This document shows positions 42,434 through 50,725 of a stretch of 64,000 bases of DNA, piece by piece. Source of the DNA: Pelotomaculum sp. (lineage in GTDB: Bacteria > Bacillota > Desulfotomaculia > Desulfotomaculales > Pelotomaculaceae); assembly GCA_018435055.1 (NCBI GenBank), contig JAHDOA010000003.1:1-64000 (forward strand), read 5' to 3'. Position 1 is the first letter of the stretch; each line of letters begins with the position of its first letter. Position numbers and translations under genes: made by a program. The notes under the pieces were generated by a model, which ran no database searches, had not been told where the DNA came from, and saw only the letters and a list, made by a program, of their open reading frames with translations.

Positions 42434-42880
42434 TTACAAGGCAGGATTCATTTTTTTATCTATGTTTGCCATGACCTTACTCAATATTTCCTCGAAAATT
42501 TCTATTTCCCTGCCCGTCAAGTCACCATAGAGCAACGCATCAAGCTTTTTTGAAATATCATCAAAACCTGGTTTCAGTGCAATTCCTTTATCGGTCAATT
42601 TTATGTAGGTTACCCTGCTGTCTGTGCTGCTTTTTTCCTTTTCCACAAAGCCATACTCAATAAGTTTCTCTACTAATACAGTAACTGTTGATTTTGTCCT
42701 GTAGATACGGGTTGCCAACTCTTTCATAGTGCATTCCCCTCCCCGAAAAAGAACCATTAGAATATCCCCATGGGAAGGAACAATCCCTTTAATTCCATAA
42801 TTTGCGAGTTCATCGACAATAAATCTATTTGCTTTTTCTCTTATTCTGCTAATTAGAGCCAGCGCATTTCCATTTTTCAT
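42434..42880 (-). CDS. MarR-family transcriptional regulator
   Basis: 148-residue winged-helix regulator. The helix-turn-helix is ECTMKELATRIYRTKSTVTV, LVEKLIEYGFVEK and the wing SSTDSRVTYIKLTDKG. ATG 42880 is favoured because it begins the family's N-terminal helix and lies 6 nt after the TATAAT of its own promoter, so the message is probably leaderless; there is no Shine-Dalgarno site. The adjacent CC/Se gene is downstream and shares its operator, so MarR probably controls both. Ligand unknown. Confidence 0.88.
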   Translation of the reverse strand: MKNGNALALISRIREKANRFIVDELANYGIKGIVPSHGDILMVLFRGGECTMKELATRIYRTKSTVTVLVEKLIEYGFVEKEKSSTDSRVTYIKLTDKGIALKPGFDDISKKLDALLYGDLTGREIEIFEEILSKVMANIDKKMNPAL

Positions 42881-42886
42881 ACCTAT

Positions 42887-42915
42887 ATTATAGTTAGACA
42901 TCGAACCATCGTCAA
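42887..42915 (-). promoter_or_regulatory. marR promoter with the same operator
   Basis: Minus-strand TTGACG (42910-42915), 17-nt spacer, TATAAT (42887-42892). The spacer carries GTTAGACATCGAAC (42893-42906), one base different from the CC/Se copy. Predicted transcription start is at or next to the ATG. Confidence 0.8.
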
Positions 42916-43169
42916 TAAATTTTACAACCGTAGTAAAAAACAAATTAAAGGAAAATACTAATAATATATTAATAGGATATGACTATCAATCCAATCGTTT
43001 AATTATATTTTACAATAAACACCGGCGAATGCTAAGATTAAGTAAAAAGGAAGTGAAGCCATACAAGTAATTGTAGGGACGTGTCTTGGTGTTTAATTAC
43101 AGTAAATAGCACTCAGGCACCGTTATGTCATTTAAGTAAAAAATTAAATTTGGAGGTTGAGATTTCAAA

Positions 43170-43526
43170 ATGGCAATTGATGCGAAGTCATATAAAAGGG
43201 GCGTTTATGATTCATTGTATGAACCGGGCAAAGATTATGATGGGGCGTTTTTACCATTCGATCTGCCCCATAATGACCTTGCGGTAAACTCATACAAAAG
43301 TGGGCGCAAAGAAGGAGACGAATTGAAAAAGGATATTGCGGCCAGAGGCCTTGGCCAGGGAACCAGAAGAGGCATTGCAGATTCAGTAATAGATCCGGAC
43401 AACAGGGATTACAATGGTAAATACAAGCCATTCGATCTGCCCGGTAGCGATAAAAAGGAATACAAAAACGCTCGTTTAGAAGGAGATAAGCTGCGGAAAG
43501 ATATTGAGGGCAGAACGGACTATTAG
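43170..43526 (+). CDS. Small internally duplicated hypothetical protein
   Basis: 118-residue charged soluble protein with two copies of a ~50-residue unit: RGVYDSLYEPGKDYDGAFLP-FDLP...GRKEGDELKKDI, and RGIADSVIDPDNRDYNGKYK-PFDLP...ARLEGDKLRKDI. Shared positions are RG.. DS....D..DY.G...PFDLP and EGD.L.KDI. GGAGG lies 12 nt before the ATG. No family recognised. No membrane segment or signal peptide. Neighbours give no hint of function. Confidence 0.65.
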   Translation: MAIDAKSYKRGVYDSLYEPGKDYDGAFLPFDLPHNDLAVNSYKSGRKEGDELKKDIAARGLGQGTRRGIADSVIDPDNRDYNGKYKPFDLPGSDKKEYKNARLEGDKLRKDIEGRTDY

Positions 43527-43561
43527 AAAGTTATGGGATAGCCCCTCATCCTGGTAAGACA

Positions 43562-43892
43562 CTAAAGTATATTTTTGAGGGTCGGGAGAAAAAGTTTGCT
43601 AAGAGGGTGTTCCCTTAACAAAATATTTGACAATAGTATGGCAGAATTACCTGGAAACGTCCCTAATGCAAAAATCTGAGGACATAGCCGTGCCGGGAAG
43701 AAAATTGGCGCCCCTAATGGGGCCCTACCTGGGATAGGGGGGTATCTTTTAGATAACCCTCTTTTTCTTTTTGGAAATGACGGCAATAATTTCAATTCCC
43801 TTATTTTAAAACATTAGTTTTAGGGGGAAAGACAAATTTTATGGCGAATAAAGAAAGGGCTTGCGAACAACATTGCATAATTGGAGATGTAT
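43562..43892 (+). promoter_or_regulatory. azlCD leader with overlapping hairpins and a terminator
   Basis: The 330 nt before azlC contain no gene. Between 43707 and 43770 there are GGCGCCCC/GGGGCC (43707-43724), then CCCTA/TAGGG (43723-43739), whose 3' arm overlaps the 5' arm of a terminator GGGGTATC/GATAACCC (43738-43758) followed by TCTTTTTCTTTTT. Overlapping alternative stems next to a terminator are typical of attenuation or a riboswitch. I could not match a known class. Confidence 0.5.
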
Positions 43893-44585
43893 ATGCAAAA
43901 GCAGGAAATGAGACAGGGAATAAATGATTCAATACCAATAATTTTAGGGTATTTACCTTTGGGATTTGCCTTCGGAGTGCTGGCAAATGAGGCAGGCATG
44001 TCCATCATTCAGGCTACAATGATGTCGGCCCTGTGTTTTACAGGAGCGGGACAATATATCGCTCTTGGTATTATGCAGGCGGGCGGCGCTGTGTTTACCA
44101 TTATCCTGGCCAATGTTTTAGTGAATTTAAGATACTTATTATTTTCCACATCACTGGTGCCCTACTTCAAGGGGCAAGTGCCAACTGCTGCCGGCAGCCT
44201 TTTATCTTATGGATTAACAGATGAAACCTATGCGGTATCGATGAACCGCTATCAAAGTCATCCACCTACCGTCTCTTATATTGCCGGACTTTATCTAAGC
44301 TCACATACCGGCTGGATCACCAGCACGCTGCTGGGCGCTACACTGGGGGCCTATATCACTAATCCAGACCGCCTGGGCCTGAATTTTACTTTGCCTGCTA
44401 TGTTTATTTGTTTATTGGTCTTCATGACGAGACGCAAATCGGACGTTTTTGTTGCCCTATCCTCAGCATTTCTGTGTTTGCTAATTGGTTATCTGGCGCC
44501 GTCTACTATGGGAAATTTGTTTAATATTATAATTGCCACAATTATTGCAGCCAGTTTGGGGATGTTAATTAATGAACAGCACTAG
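43893..44585 (+). CDS. azlC: AzlC, branched-chain amino acid exporter large subunit
   Basis: 230-residue membrane protein with about six hydrophobic segments. The AzlC signature is IPIILGYLPLGFAFGVLANE, followed by ALCFTGAGQYIALGIMQAGG and NLRYLLFSTSLVPYF. With AzlD it forms an exporter for branched-chain amino acids such as azaleucine. ATG 43893 is preferred over 43881 because TTGGAG lies ~6-7 nt before it. AzlD begins 14 nt before the azlC stop. Confidence 0.9.
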   Translation: MQKQEMRQGINDSIPIILGYLPLGFAFGVLANEAGMSIIQATMMSALCFTGAGQYIALGIMQAGGAVFTIILANVLVNLRYLLFSTSLVPYFKGQVPTAAGSLLSYGLTDETYAVSMNRYQSHPPTVSYIAGLYLSSHTGWITSTLLGATLGAYITNPDRLGLNFTLPAMFICLLVFMTRRKSDVFVALSSAFLCLLIGYLAPSTMGNLFNIIIATIIAASLGMLINEQH

Positions 44586-44898
44586 TATCTGGATTATGAT
44601 CATCGGCGTTTCAATAGTATCCATCCTGCCGCGCATCCTGCCGGTAGCGCTGTTATCCCGCTATGAATTTCCGGCGCCGCTAAAAAAGTGGCTGTCCTTT
44701 GTCGCACCGGCTGTTTTAAGCAGTTTAACTGCCTTGAGTGTATTAGCGCCGGGCGGCAATATTGACATCAGCATTAATAACAGTTATATCTGGGCTTTCA
44801 TACCCACCCTGCTGATCTCCGTTAAGACGAGAAGCCTTTTCTATGGTTTGTTAGCAGGCATAATAACCATGGCCGTTTTGTATAATTTTATTTTTTAA
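44572..44898 (+). CDS. azlD: AzlD, branched-chain amino acid exporter small subunit
   Basis: 108-residue membrane protein with four hydrophobic segments; the AzlD motif is ILPRILPVALLSRYEFPAPL and KKWLSFVAPAVLSSLTALSV. It overlaps azlC by 14 nt. It works only with AzlC. It is the last gene of the operon; long hairpins follow. Confidence 0.9.
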   Translation: MNSTSIWIMIIGVSIVSILPRILPVALLSRYEFPAPLKKWLSFVAPAVLSSLTALSVLAPGGNIDISINNSYIWAFIPTLLISVKTRSLFYGLLAGIITMAVLYNFIF

Positions 44899-44907
44899 GC
44901 AAAAAAA

Positions 44908-45175
44908 AATCCCTCGACATGGACATTGCTTAATTGCAGCCAGGCATCCTGAAGCATATTACCTGTTTATTAAGCGGGGGTGTTCATATCAAAGGGTAGA
45001 GAGGTAGAGTGCATTTAAAGTCTAAACTATATAAATTAAATTTTTTCTTAACATCTTATATCACAAATGCTTGTCGCATTGGTTTTAAAAAGTAATCCTT
45101 GACATGGATAGCTTTCATTTGCCGGGTAGTGGCATATTTTTTAACAGGAGTGTTTTATCCATGTCAAAGGATCTG
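44908..45175. repeat. Tandem pair of ~100-nt paralogous hairpin elements
   Basis: Copy 1 (~44908-45000) and copy 2 (~45094-45175) each form a long outer stem. Copy 2 pairs ATCCTTGACATGGATA with TATCCATGTCAAAGGAT (15 bp, one bulged A). Copy 1 pairs CCCTCGACATGGACA with TGTTCATATCAAAGGG, keeping the bulge and changing T-A to C-G at one pair. A conserved purine-rich tail GRGAGRTAGAGT-like follows each. They lie between the convergent azlD and mocA-like genes, so the sense strand is uncertain. No Rfam class is recognised. Confidence 0.55.
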
Positions 45176-45217
45176 GAGAGAGAGTACACGTAGTAGGGGG
45201 GTTTAATATTTTTAAAA

Positions 45218-45829
45218 TCAAATTTTTAATTCAGCTTGTTCACAAAAATCTTTAAAATCCTTTGGGGTGTCAATATCAAAAATTACCGCTTCATCTGGAG
45301 CTTCAATATATTCTACCCTGTCAGCAAGCTTTTTCAGCACTTGCCGGGCGCCCTCATCGCCCCTCAGGTTTATCAGCTCTTCCTTTAAAGAGCTGCTGAA
45401 TATTACGGGATGTCCGGGGATACTGTTATAGACCGGCCTCAAGGCCACGCAGTCCCTCTTTTGAAACTCACCTATGAGCATATTAATCAATGAAGCGGAA
45501 ATCATCGGCTGGTCCACCATGAATACCATGAAAGCAGATGCGCATTCGCTAATCGACTTTACTCCCAGAGCCAGTGATGTGCCCTGGCCGTCTTTATATC
45601 CCTGATTAAAAACTACGTTTACAGGCAAGTCGTTAATTGCGGCGCTCACTTTCTTTTGTTGATAGCCCGTCACAACCAGCAATTCATCAACATTTGACAG
45701 TAGTACGTTTTCTGTTACAATCCGTATCAACGTGCTGCTGCCCACTTTGAGCAGTTGCTTGGGCCTGCCCATTCTGGTAGACATACCTGCGGCCAGAATA
45801 ATTGCTGAAATCATATTTTTACCAGACAT
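45218..45829 (-). CDS. MocA-type molybdenum cofactor nucleotidyltransferase
   Basis: 203-residue nucleotidyltransferase, probably CTP:molybdopterin cytidylyltransferase for the hydroxylase cofactor. Motifs are AIILAAGMSTRMGRPKQLLK, VTGYQQ, FNQGYKDGQGTSLALG, FMVDQP and GHPVIFSS with GDEGARQ. ATG 45829 is used, with AGGTAA 7-8 nt upstream; the longer frame to 45925 overlaps yqeB. It sits 14 nt after yqeB as its operon partner. MocA-like proteins accompany yqeB in selenium-dependent molybdenum hydroxylase sets. Confidence 0.88.
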   Translation of the reverse strand: MSGKNMISAIILAAGMSTRMGRPKQLLKVGSSTLIRIVTENVLLSNVDELLVVTGYQQKKVSAAINDLPVNVVFNQGYKDGQGTSLALGVKSISECASAFMVFMVDQPMISASLINMLIGEFQKRDCVALRPVYNSIPGHPVIFSSSLKEELINLRGDEGARQVLKKLADRVEYIEAPDEAVIFDIDTPKDFKDFCEQAELKI

Positions 45830-45843
45830 ATACTTACCTATTG

Positions 45844-46656
45844 TTAATAATTTGCCATGAAGGTGAATACAGCTTCCAGTACACCGCCGGCTACGGACAG
45901 CGCTCTGTCGGATATGATATCGCATTCAATATCCTTGCGCGGATCTATGTTTGCAATTCTTGTTCCTTTGGGCACATTGACGCCTTCCCTGACCATTCCC
46001 CTGACGATTCCTGTTATCCTGGAGCGCACCGGGGTATTTCCCACAGTAGCCACTATATCTCCCTTTTTTACCGCTTCCCCAATAGACCGGGCATTAATCA
46101 CAACCCCTTCCACCGGGGCCTTGATCATCCTTTCCACAGTGCAGCCTTCAATATCTCCAGGGACACCGGTGTTGGGAATAGCGCCGCCCCTATAGATAAC
46201 GCGTCCCAGGCGGCTCCCCCGGCAGGTTTCAATAACAGCGTGAACATCAACGCCTGCCTCAAAGCCCGGTCCCAGCCCGATCACCAGGGGGGCGTCCTCT
46301 ATTGCCGTACCCAGGTTGCGCTTGGCCATCCTGGCGTCTACTACTATCTGCGGATAGAGCTCTTCCACAACTCTGGCTTCCGGGTCTATTACTACAGGGA
46401 TGATCCCCTCATCAAACATTGCCAGGGCATTTTCCATTGAACCGGCCAGTCTGGCATTAATTCCTTCAACGGTTACTGTACCGTCCTGAACCGCCTCAGC
46501 AAAAGCTACTTTTCTTTTGACCACTAGCGGGCTTCCGGTTTCAGTCATAATTACATCCAGCCCGCATTTGTGAAGGCGGTAGGCCACTCCCGTAGCCAGC
46601 TCGTCAGCTCCTTTTATAACTGTGATCATTCCAAGTCGGCCCATTTTTTTCACCAT
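45844..46656 (-). CDS. yqeB: YqeB, selenium-dependent molybdenum hydroxylase maturation protein
   Basis: 270-residue protein of the EF2563/YqeB family, a marker of selenium-dependent molybdenum hydroxylases. Family motifs are VIKGADELATGVAYRLHKCG, MTETGSPLVVKRKVAFAEAV, GTVTVEG and the biotin/lipoyl-like C-terminal half (KAPVEGVVINARSIGEAVKK, GDIVATVGN). ATG 46656 or a nearby in-frame start is possible. Its exact reaction is unknown; genetic co-occurrence with selD and molybdenum hydroxylases is established knowledge. Promoter box P1 lies ~150 nt upstream. Confidence 0.92.
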   Translation of the reverse strand: MVKKMGRLGMITVIKGADELATGVAYRLHKCGLDVIMTETGSPLVVKRKVAFAEAVQDGTVTVEGINARLAGSMENALAMFDEGIIPVVIDPEARVVEELYPQIVVDARMAKRNLGTAIEDAPLVIGLGPGFEAGVDVHAVIETCRGSRLGRVIYRGGAIPNTGVPGDIEGCTVERMIKAPVEGVVINARSIGEAVKKGDIVATVGNTPVRSRITGIVRGMVREGVNVPKGTRIANIDPRKDIECDIISDRALSVAGGVLEAVFTFMANY

Positions 46657-46802
46657 CGCGGAGATATTTGTATAAATAACATTAACATCACTCTGTCATG
46701 CAGCCACTTATTTATACTTATCTTTTCAATTATGCAAATTTCTATGCATATTTCGTCTTAACCATAAGGCAATAACAGGTAATCTTAATTCTTCTTGTGT
46801 TT

Positions 46803-46858
46803 ATCTTAACATTGGTAAATCTATAAAGTAAAATATGCTTTTGCGATAGGATTAATTA
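46803..46858 (-). promoter_or_regulatory. Regulon promoter P1 (yqeB-mocA operon)
   Basis: Minus-strand box TAATCCTATCGC-AAAAGCATATTTTACTTT (46825-46858) ends in a weak -35 TTACTT, then 17 nt to TAAGAT (46803-46808). The same box and spacing are at P2, P3 and P4. Confidence 0.8.
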
Positions 46859-47043
46859 CTACCGCTTATTAATTTGTCAATTAGTTTGGAAATCTGATAA
46901 TGAAAGTTAATAACACACAATTTTATTTAAGGATAAATTGCCCCTCTATCCATATTACAATCCTAAGAATTCAACATAAATATTAAAGCAATATAAGTTA
47001 AGCTCTAAAGGAGACATCATAATTTTGTGAAAACCATTTCTAA

Positions 47044-48192
47044 TCAAGATACATTTTTCCGCAGTCGTTCAATTATCTGAGGCATTAGCTCTAAAAATCT
47101 TTCCACATCCTCATCCGTGTTGCTTCTGCCCAGAGTCAGGCGCAGCGAACCGTAGGCAATTTGATGCGGGATACCCATGGCCAGCAGCACATGTGAGGCG
47201 CTCACGGTACCGGCCGTACAGGCAGATCCACTGGACGCGGCCACACCGTGCATATCAAGGTTCAAGAGCATGGCCCCGCCGTCGATAAACTCAAAGACAA
47301 AATTTGCGTTGTTGGGCAGGCGCGTAGTCGGGTGTCCGGCAAGTCTAACATCGCTAATATTTTCAGTAACCCCTTTTATCAGCTTATCCCGCAATATAGT
47401 TAAACGCGCATTTTCCTTCTCCATGTCACTTGCGGCAAGCTCTACCGCTTTTCCCATGGCTACTATACCCGGCACATTTTCAGTGCCCGGCCGGTGTTTA
47501 CGCTCCTGCCCGCCGCCATAATTATAAGGACGCCAATTGACACCCTGTCTGATATAAAGAGCGCCAACCCCTTTCGGCGCGTAAATTTTATGGCCGGAGA
47601 CAGTAAGGAGGTCTACTTTCAGATCGTTCACGTCAACCGGTATTTTACCCAGGCTCTGCACTGCGTCAGTATGAAAAAGAATATTTCTTTCTCTGGCGAT
47701 ACCGCCTATTTCAGAAATGGGCTGAATCGTCCCCACTTCATTGTTGGCATGCATTATAGTTATGAAAATAGTGTTATCTTTTATTGCCTTTGCTACCTCC
47801 TGCGGGCTGACCATACCATAGCCGTCTACAGGCAGGACAGTTACCTCGTAGCCTTCCTTTTCCAGTGATTTACAAGTGTCAAGCACCGCATGGTGTTCCA
47901 CAGCGGAAGTAATAATATGATTGCCTTTTTTGCGGTTGGCATATACCGCTCCTTTGATAGCCAGATGATCAGCCTCTGTGCCGCCGCTGGTAAAAACCAC
48001 TTCTTCATTTCTTGCCCCAATATTTTCCGCAACTTTCTCCCTGGCTTCTTCCATAGCCTTTTTTGCCTCCCGGCCAAAGGAGTGAAGGCTTGAAGGGTTG
48101 CCGAATTTGCCGGTAAGATAGCGCAGCATTTCTTCAGCAACATCCGGGTGGACAGGCGTTGTGGCGCTGTGATCAAAGTAAATTTTGCCCAT
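47044..48192 (-). CDS. Cysteine desulfurase (NifS/IscS-like)
   Basis: 382-residue pyridoxal-phosphate enzyme that takes sulfur (or selenium) from cysteine (selenocysteine). The PLP lysine is in LLTVSGHKIYAPKGVGALYI, the active-site cysteine is in SSGSACTAGTVSASHVLL, and HSATTPVHPDV starts the protein. A NifS-like gene belongs to the standard gene set of selenium-dependent molybdenum hydroxylases, where it may deliver the labile selenium ligand. It is the last gene of the hydroxylase operon. Whether it acts on selenocysteine is inferred. Confidence 0.92.
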   Translation of the reverse strand: MGKIYFDHSATTPVHPDVAEEMLRYLTGKFGNPSSLHSFGREAKKAMEEAREKVAENIGARNEEVVFTSGGTEADHLAIKGAVYANRKKGNHIITSAVEHHAVLDTCKSLEKEGYEVTVLPVDGYGMVSPQEVAKAIKDNTIFITIMHANNEVGTIQPISEIGGIARERNILFHTDAVQSLGKIPVDVNDLKVDLLTVSGHKIYAPKGVGALYIRQGVNWRPYNYGGGQERKHRPGTENVPGIVAMGKAVELAASDMEKENARLTILRDKLIKGVTENISDVRLAGHPTTRLPNNANFVFEFIDGGAMLLNLDMHGVAASSGSACTAGTVSASHVLLAMGIPHQIAYGSLRLTLGRSNTDEDVERFLELMPQIIERLRKNVS

Positions 48193-48305
48193 CTTAAAAC
48201 CTCCTAAATTTTCTGCGTAATTTTATCCCCAGCATCCGGCCGGATATATTGGGGATTATACTAGCATGCCCTTTTGAGAAAGTCAACGCCGTCTTAGATA
48301 AACCA

Positions 48306-48335
48306 AGACCACCCGCGCTTTAGCGGGTGGCTTTC
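48306..48335 (-). terminator. Hairpin between xdhC-like and nifS-like genes
   Basis: CCACCCGC/GCGGGTGG arms around a short loop, followed on the minus strand by TCTTGGTTT. It lies ~50 nt after the xdhC-like stop, so it may partly terminate before nifS, or be a repeated element of this genome type. Confidence 0.5.
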
Positions 48336-48384
48336 CATAGCCTGTATATTCAATAATATCGGTACGAATACCGACAAACAGTCA

Positions 48385-49545
48385 TTATTGAGATTTGGCG
48401 CCTTTAAAAGCTTCTGCAAACGTTGTAACCGGTTCAATGAACACTTCCAGTGTTCCCCCGCAGGACATACCCTCGGCTGCCGCCACATCCGCTGTCATTG
48501 ATATCCTGTGTATGCGGGGCGTTTCTTCATCTATTACGCTTAGCGCCTGCACGCGCACCTCCGATTCGCCGCAACATCCGCCGCCAATTGTGCCTACAGT
48601 ACGTCCGTCCCTGTATACAAGCATCCTTGCGCCTGCTTTGCGCGGAGTCGAACCCTTTGTCCGAAAAATAGTCGCCAGCGCAGCCGGGGTGTTGCCGGCA
48701 GCTGCCCTGATCGCTTCCTGCAGCGCATCTTTATCAGCAGCGACCGGAATTTCGCAATTGTTCACGTCTTCCTTATTTGTACAGCTTTCTTCCACTGACA
48801 CTAACGGCGCCGCGCTGCCGCCGCGGCGTTCCTTGACCATTTCCGCGGCTATGCACACCGCGATCTCCGCTGGTGTCTGCGCGCCAAGGTCAAGACCTAT
48901 GGGCATGTGCACCTGTTCAATCCTTTTCATCTCTATACCGTCTTCCAGCAGCTGCTCCCTGATTGCTTTTACTTTGCGCCTGCTGCCGATCATGCCCAAA
49001 TAAGCTACAGGGTACCTAATCACCTTGCGCAGACAATCCATGTCGTTGACATGTCCTCTGGTTGCAATCACAACACTGCTGGCTGGCCCCAGTTTAAGGT
49101 AATTTTCTATTTCATCAAAACCGCAGCAGATACTTTTATAAATCCCCGCAAAGCGTTCAGGAGATGAAAAATCAGGCCGGTCATCGACAACTGTAACACG
49201 GTAGCCAAGCAGGCGCCCGATGTTCGCCAGCGGCTGGGCAATATGCCCGCCACCAAAAATAACAAGCTCCGGCGTCTCCAAGTAAGGGTCAATCATTACA
49301 GTCGCTTTTTGCTCCGGTACATCCGGGTTTACTAAATTGGCGACCACAAACATACCGCCGGTCTGGTTTTCCTGCACCAACCGTACCGCTTGCTCTTCCA
49401 ACCAGGACAAACGCAAGCTCCCTTTTATTTCCGCGCTGTCGTCGGTCAACAGTATTTTTGCCCCCAGCAGTTTTTTATCCAAGTTTTCTTGTCCGATAAT
49501 TGTTACGATAGTTTTTCCCTGTTGCATATTTATTTCCACATTCAT
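48385..49545 (-). CDS. XdhC/CoxI-family molybdenum hydroxylase maturation protein, reordered domains
   Basis: 386-residue protein. XdhC proteins insert the sulfurated cofactor into molybdenum hydroxylases. Here the Rossmann (XdhC_C) domain (LVIFGGGHIAQPLANIGRLL, GYRVTVVDDRP, MIGSRRKVKAIREQLL) is in the middle, preceded by ~95 weakly XdhC-like residues and followed by a full CoxI domain with FRTKGSTPRKAGARML, GTIGGGCCGESEV and GMSCGGTLEVFIEPV. The common order is CoxI first, Rossmann last. ATG 49545 has AGGAGG ~6 nt upstream. It lies in the hydroxylase operon. Confidence 0.85.
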   Translation of the reverse strand: MNVEINMQQGKTIVTIIGQENLDKKLLGAKILLTDDSAEIKGSLRLSWLEEQAVRLVQENQTGGMFVVANLVNPDVPEQKATVMIDPYLETPELVIFGGGHIAQPLANIGRLLGYRVTVVDDRPDFSSPERFAGIYKSICCGFDEIENYLKLGPASSVVIATRGHVNDMDCLRKVIRYPVAYLGMIGSRRKVKAIREQLLEDGIEMKRIEQVHMPIGLDLGAQTPAEIAVCIAAEMVKERRGGSAAPLVSVEESCTNKEDVNNCEIPVAADKDALQEAIRAAAGNTPAALATIFRTKGSTPRKAGARMLVYRDGRTVGTIGGGCCGESEVRVQALSVIDEETPRIHRISMTADVAAAEGMSCGGTLEVFIEPVTTFAEAFKGAKSQ

Positions 49546-49581
49546 TACCCCCCTCCTGGATAACGTCATACATATTCTTCT

Positions 49582-50616
49582 TTAATTTGTTCCCTTACCG
49601 AAAGTACAGTTAGGATACCTGCATTCCGGACAAGCCTTGCACAGTCCGCCGTTAGCCAGAGCAATAATATCCCTGCGGGTTACCTTTTCACCCGCCAGCA
49701 AGCGCGGTAACAAGAGGTCGACAATAGTTGTTTTGAAAAACATACCGCACGCCGGTACACCCATAATGGGAATATCCCCCAGGTAGGCCAGCATAAACAT
49801 TGCGCCGGGCAATGCGGGTGCGCCGTATTTTTCCACCCTGGCCCCCGTAAGCTGGATGGCCTTGGGTGTAACATCATCCGGATCTACTGACATTCCGCCC
49901 GTGACAATTATTATGTCGGCGCCGTCTTCCGCCATTTTCTCGATCTTGCCGCCAATAATATTAACGTTGTCAGGCGCAAAATCCACTCTCATGACGCTTG
50001 AACCATATGCTTTTACTTTTTCCTTAATCACTGGTCCGAAACCGTCACGGATGCGCTTCTTGTATACTTCATTCCCTGTAATCACCACACCAATTTGGCA
50101 GCTCAGAAACGGCAGTACTTTTACCACCCAGCCCGCCTGCCGGCAGATGTTTTCCGCCGCCAGGACTGTTTGTTCAGGCACAACCAGAGGGATCACCTTG
50201 GTGCCGGCCAGCATGTCGCCTTTTTTTACGACCGTGTTGTTGGGCAGGGTAGACAGTATTACCTCCGGCAATTCGTTAATTTCCTCCAGGGCAGGTATAT
50301 TCACTTTATGCAAACCATCATGTTGCGCAAATATATTTACACGGCTTTCTTTAGGTTCGCTCCAGGTCGTGCCTTCGCCAGAAACGGCCTTTCCCAATCT
50401 TATCCCGGCGGCATCCTCATGTATGTCAGTCTGATCCAGCTCTAATATATATATATTTTCTTTGCCCAGCTTCAAAAGCTCGGGGATATCTTCTAATTTA
50501 ATAACATGTCCTTTTTTAAAAGACGCTCCCTTGGTCTCACCCTTAACAACCTTTGTAATATCGTGACTGAGTATTTTCCCAACCGCTTCTTCCACTCTGA
50601 TTGTTTGTAGTTTCAT
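49582..50616 (-). CDS. MoeA/CinA-like molybdopterin-binding protein
   Basis: 344-residue protein with a MoCF-type molybdopterin-binding domain: VVITGNEVYKKRIRDGFGPV, ADIIIVTGGMSVDPDDVTPK, LPGAMFMLAYLGDIPIMGVP. The N-terminal region (GKILSHDITKVVKGETKGAS) is MoeA-like domain material. The C-terminal CKACPECRYPNCTFG is an unusual Cys cluster that could bind a metal. This form is typical of the clostridial hydroxylase clusters. It follows the zinc-ribbon-like gene and precedes xdhC-like in the operon. Role: final molybdenum insertion or storage of the cofactor, inferred. Confidence 0.85.
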   Translation of the reverse strand: MKLQTIRVEEAVGKILSHDITKVVKGETKGASFKKGHVIKLEDIPELLKLGKENIYILELDQTDIHEDAAGIRLGKAVSGEGTTWSEPKESRVNIFAQHDGLHKVNIPALEEINELPEVILSTLPNNTVVKKGDMLAGTKVIPLVVPEQTVLAAENICRQAGWVVKVLPFLSCQIGVVITGNEVYKKRIRDGFGPVIKEKVKAYGSSVMRVDFAPDNVNIIGGKIEKMAEDGADIIIVTGGMSVDPDDVTPKAIQLTGARVEKYGAPALPGAMFMLAYLGDIPIMGVPACGMFFKTTIVDLLLPRLLAGEKVTRRDIIALANGGLCKACPECRYPNCTFGKGTN

Positions 50617-50725
50617 AATTTATACCCCCTGGGGGAAATTTGCACATTTATCACACATAGAATAAAAACACAAGGTGGTTTCCAATAAATTGCCCGTAAA
50701 TTACTCTGATGATTCAAGATCAAAC

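Noticed and set aside
43562-43795. 77-codon minus-strand frame in the azlC leader
   Set aside because: Produced by the GC-rich hairpins; no ribosome site.
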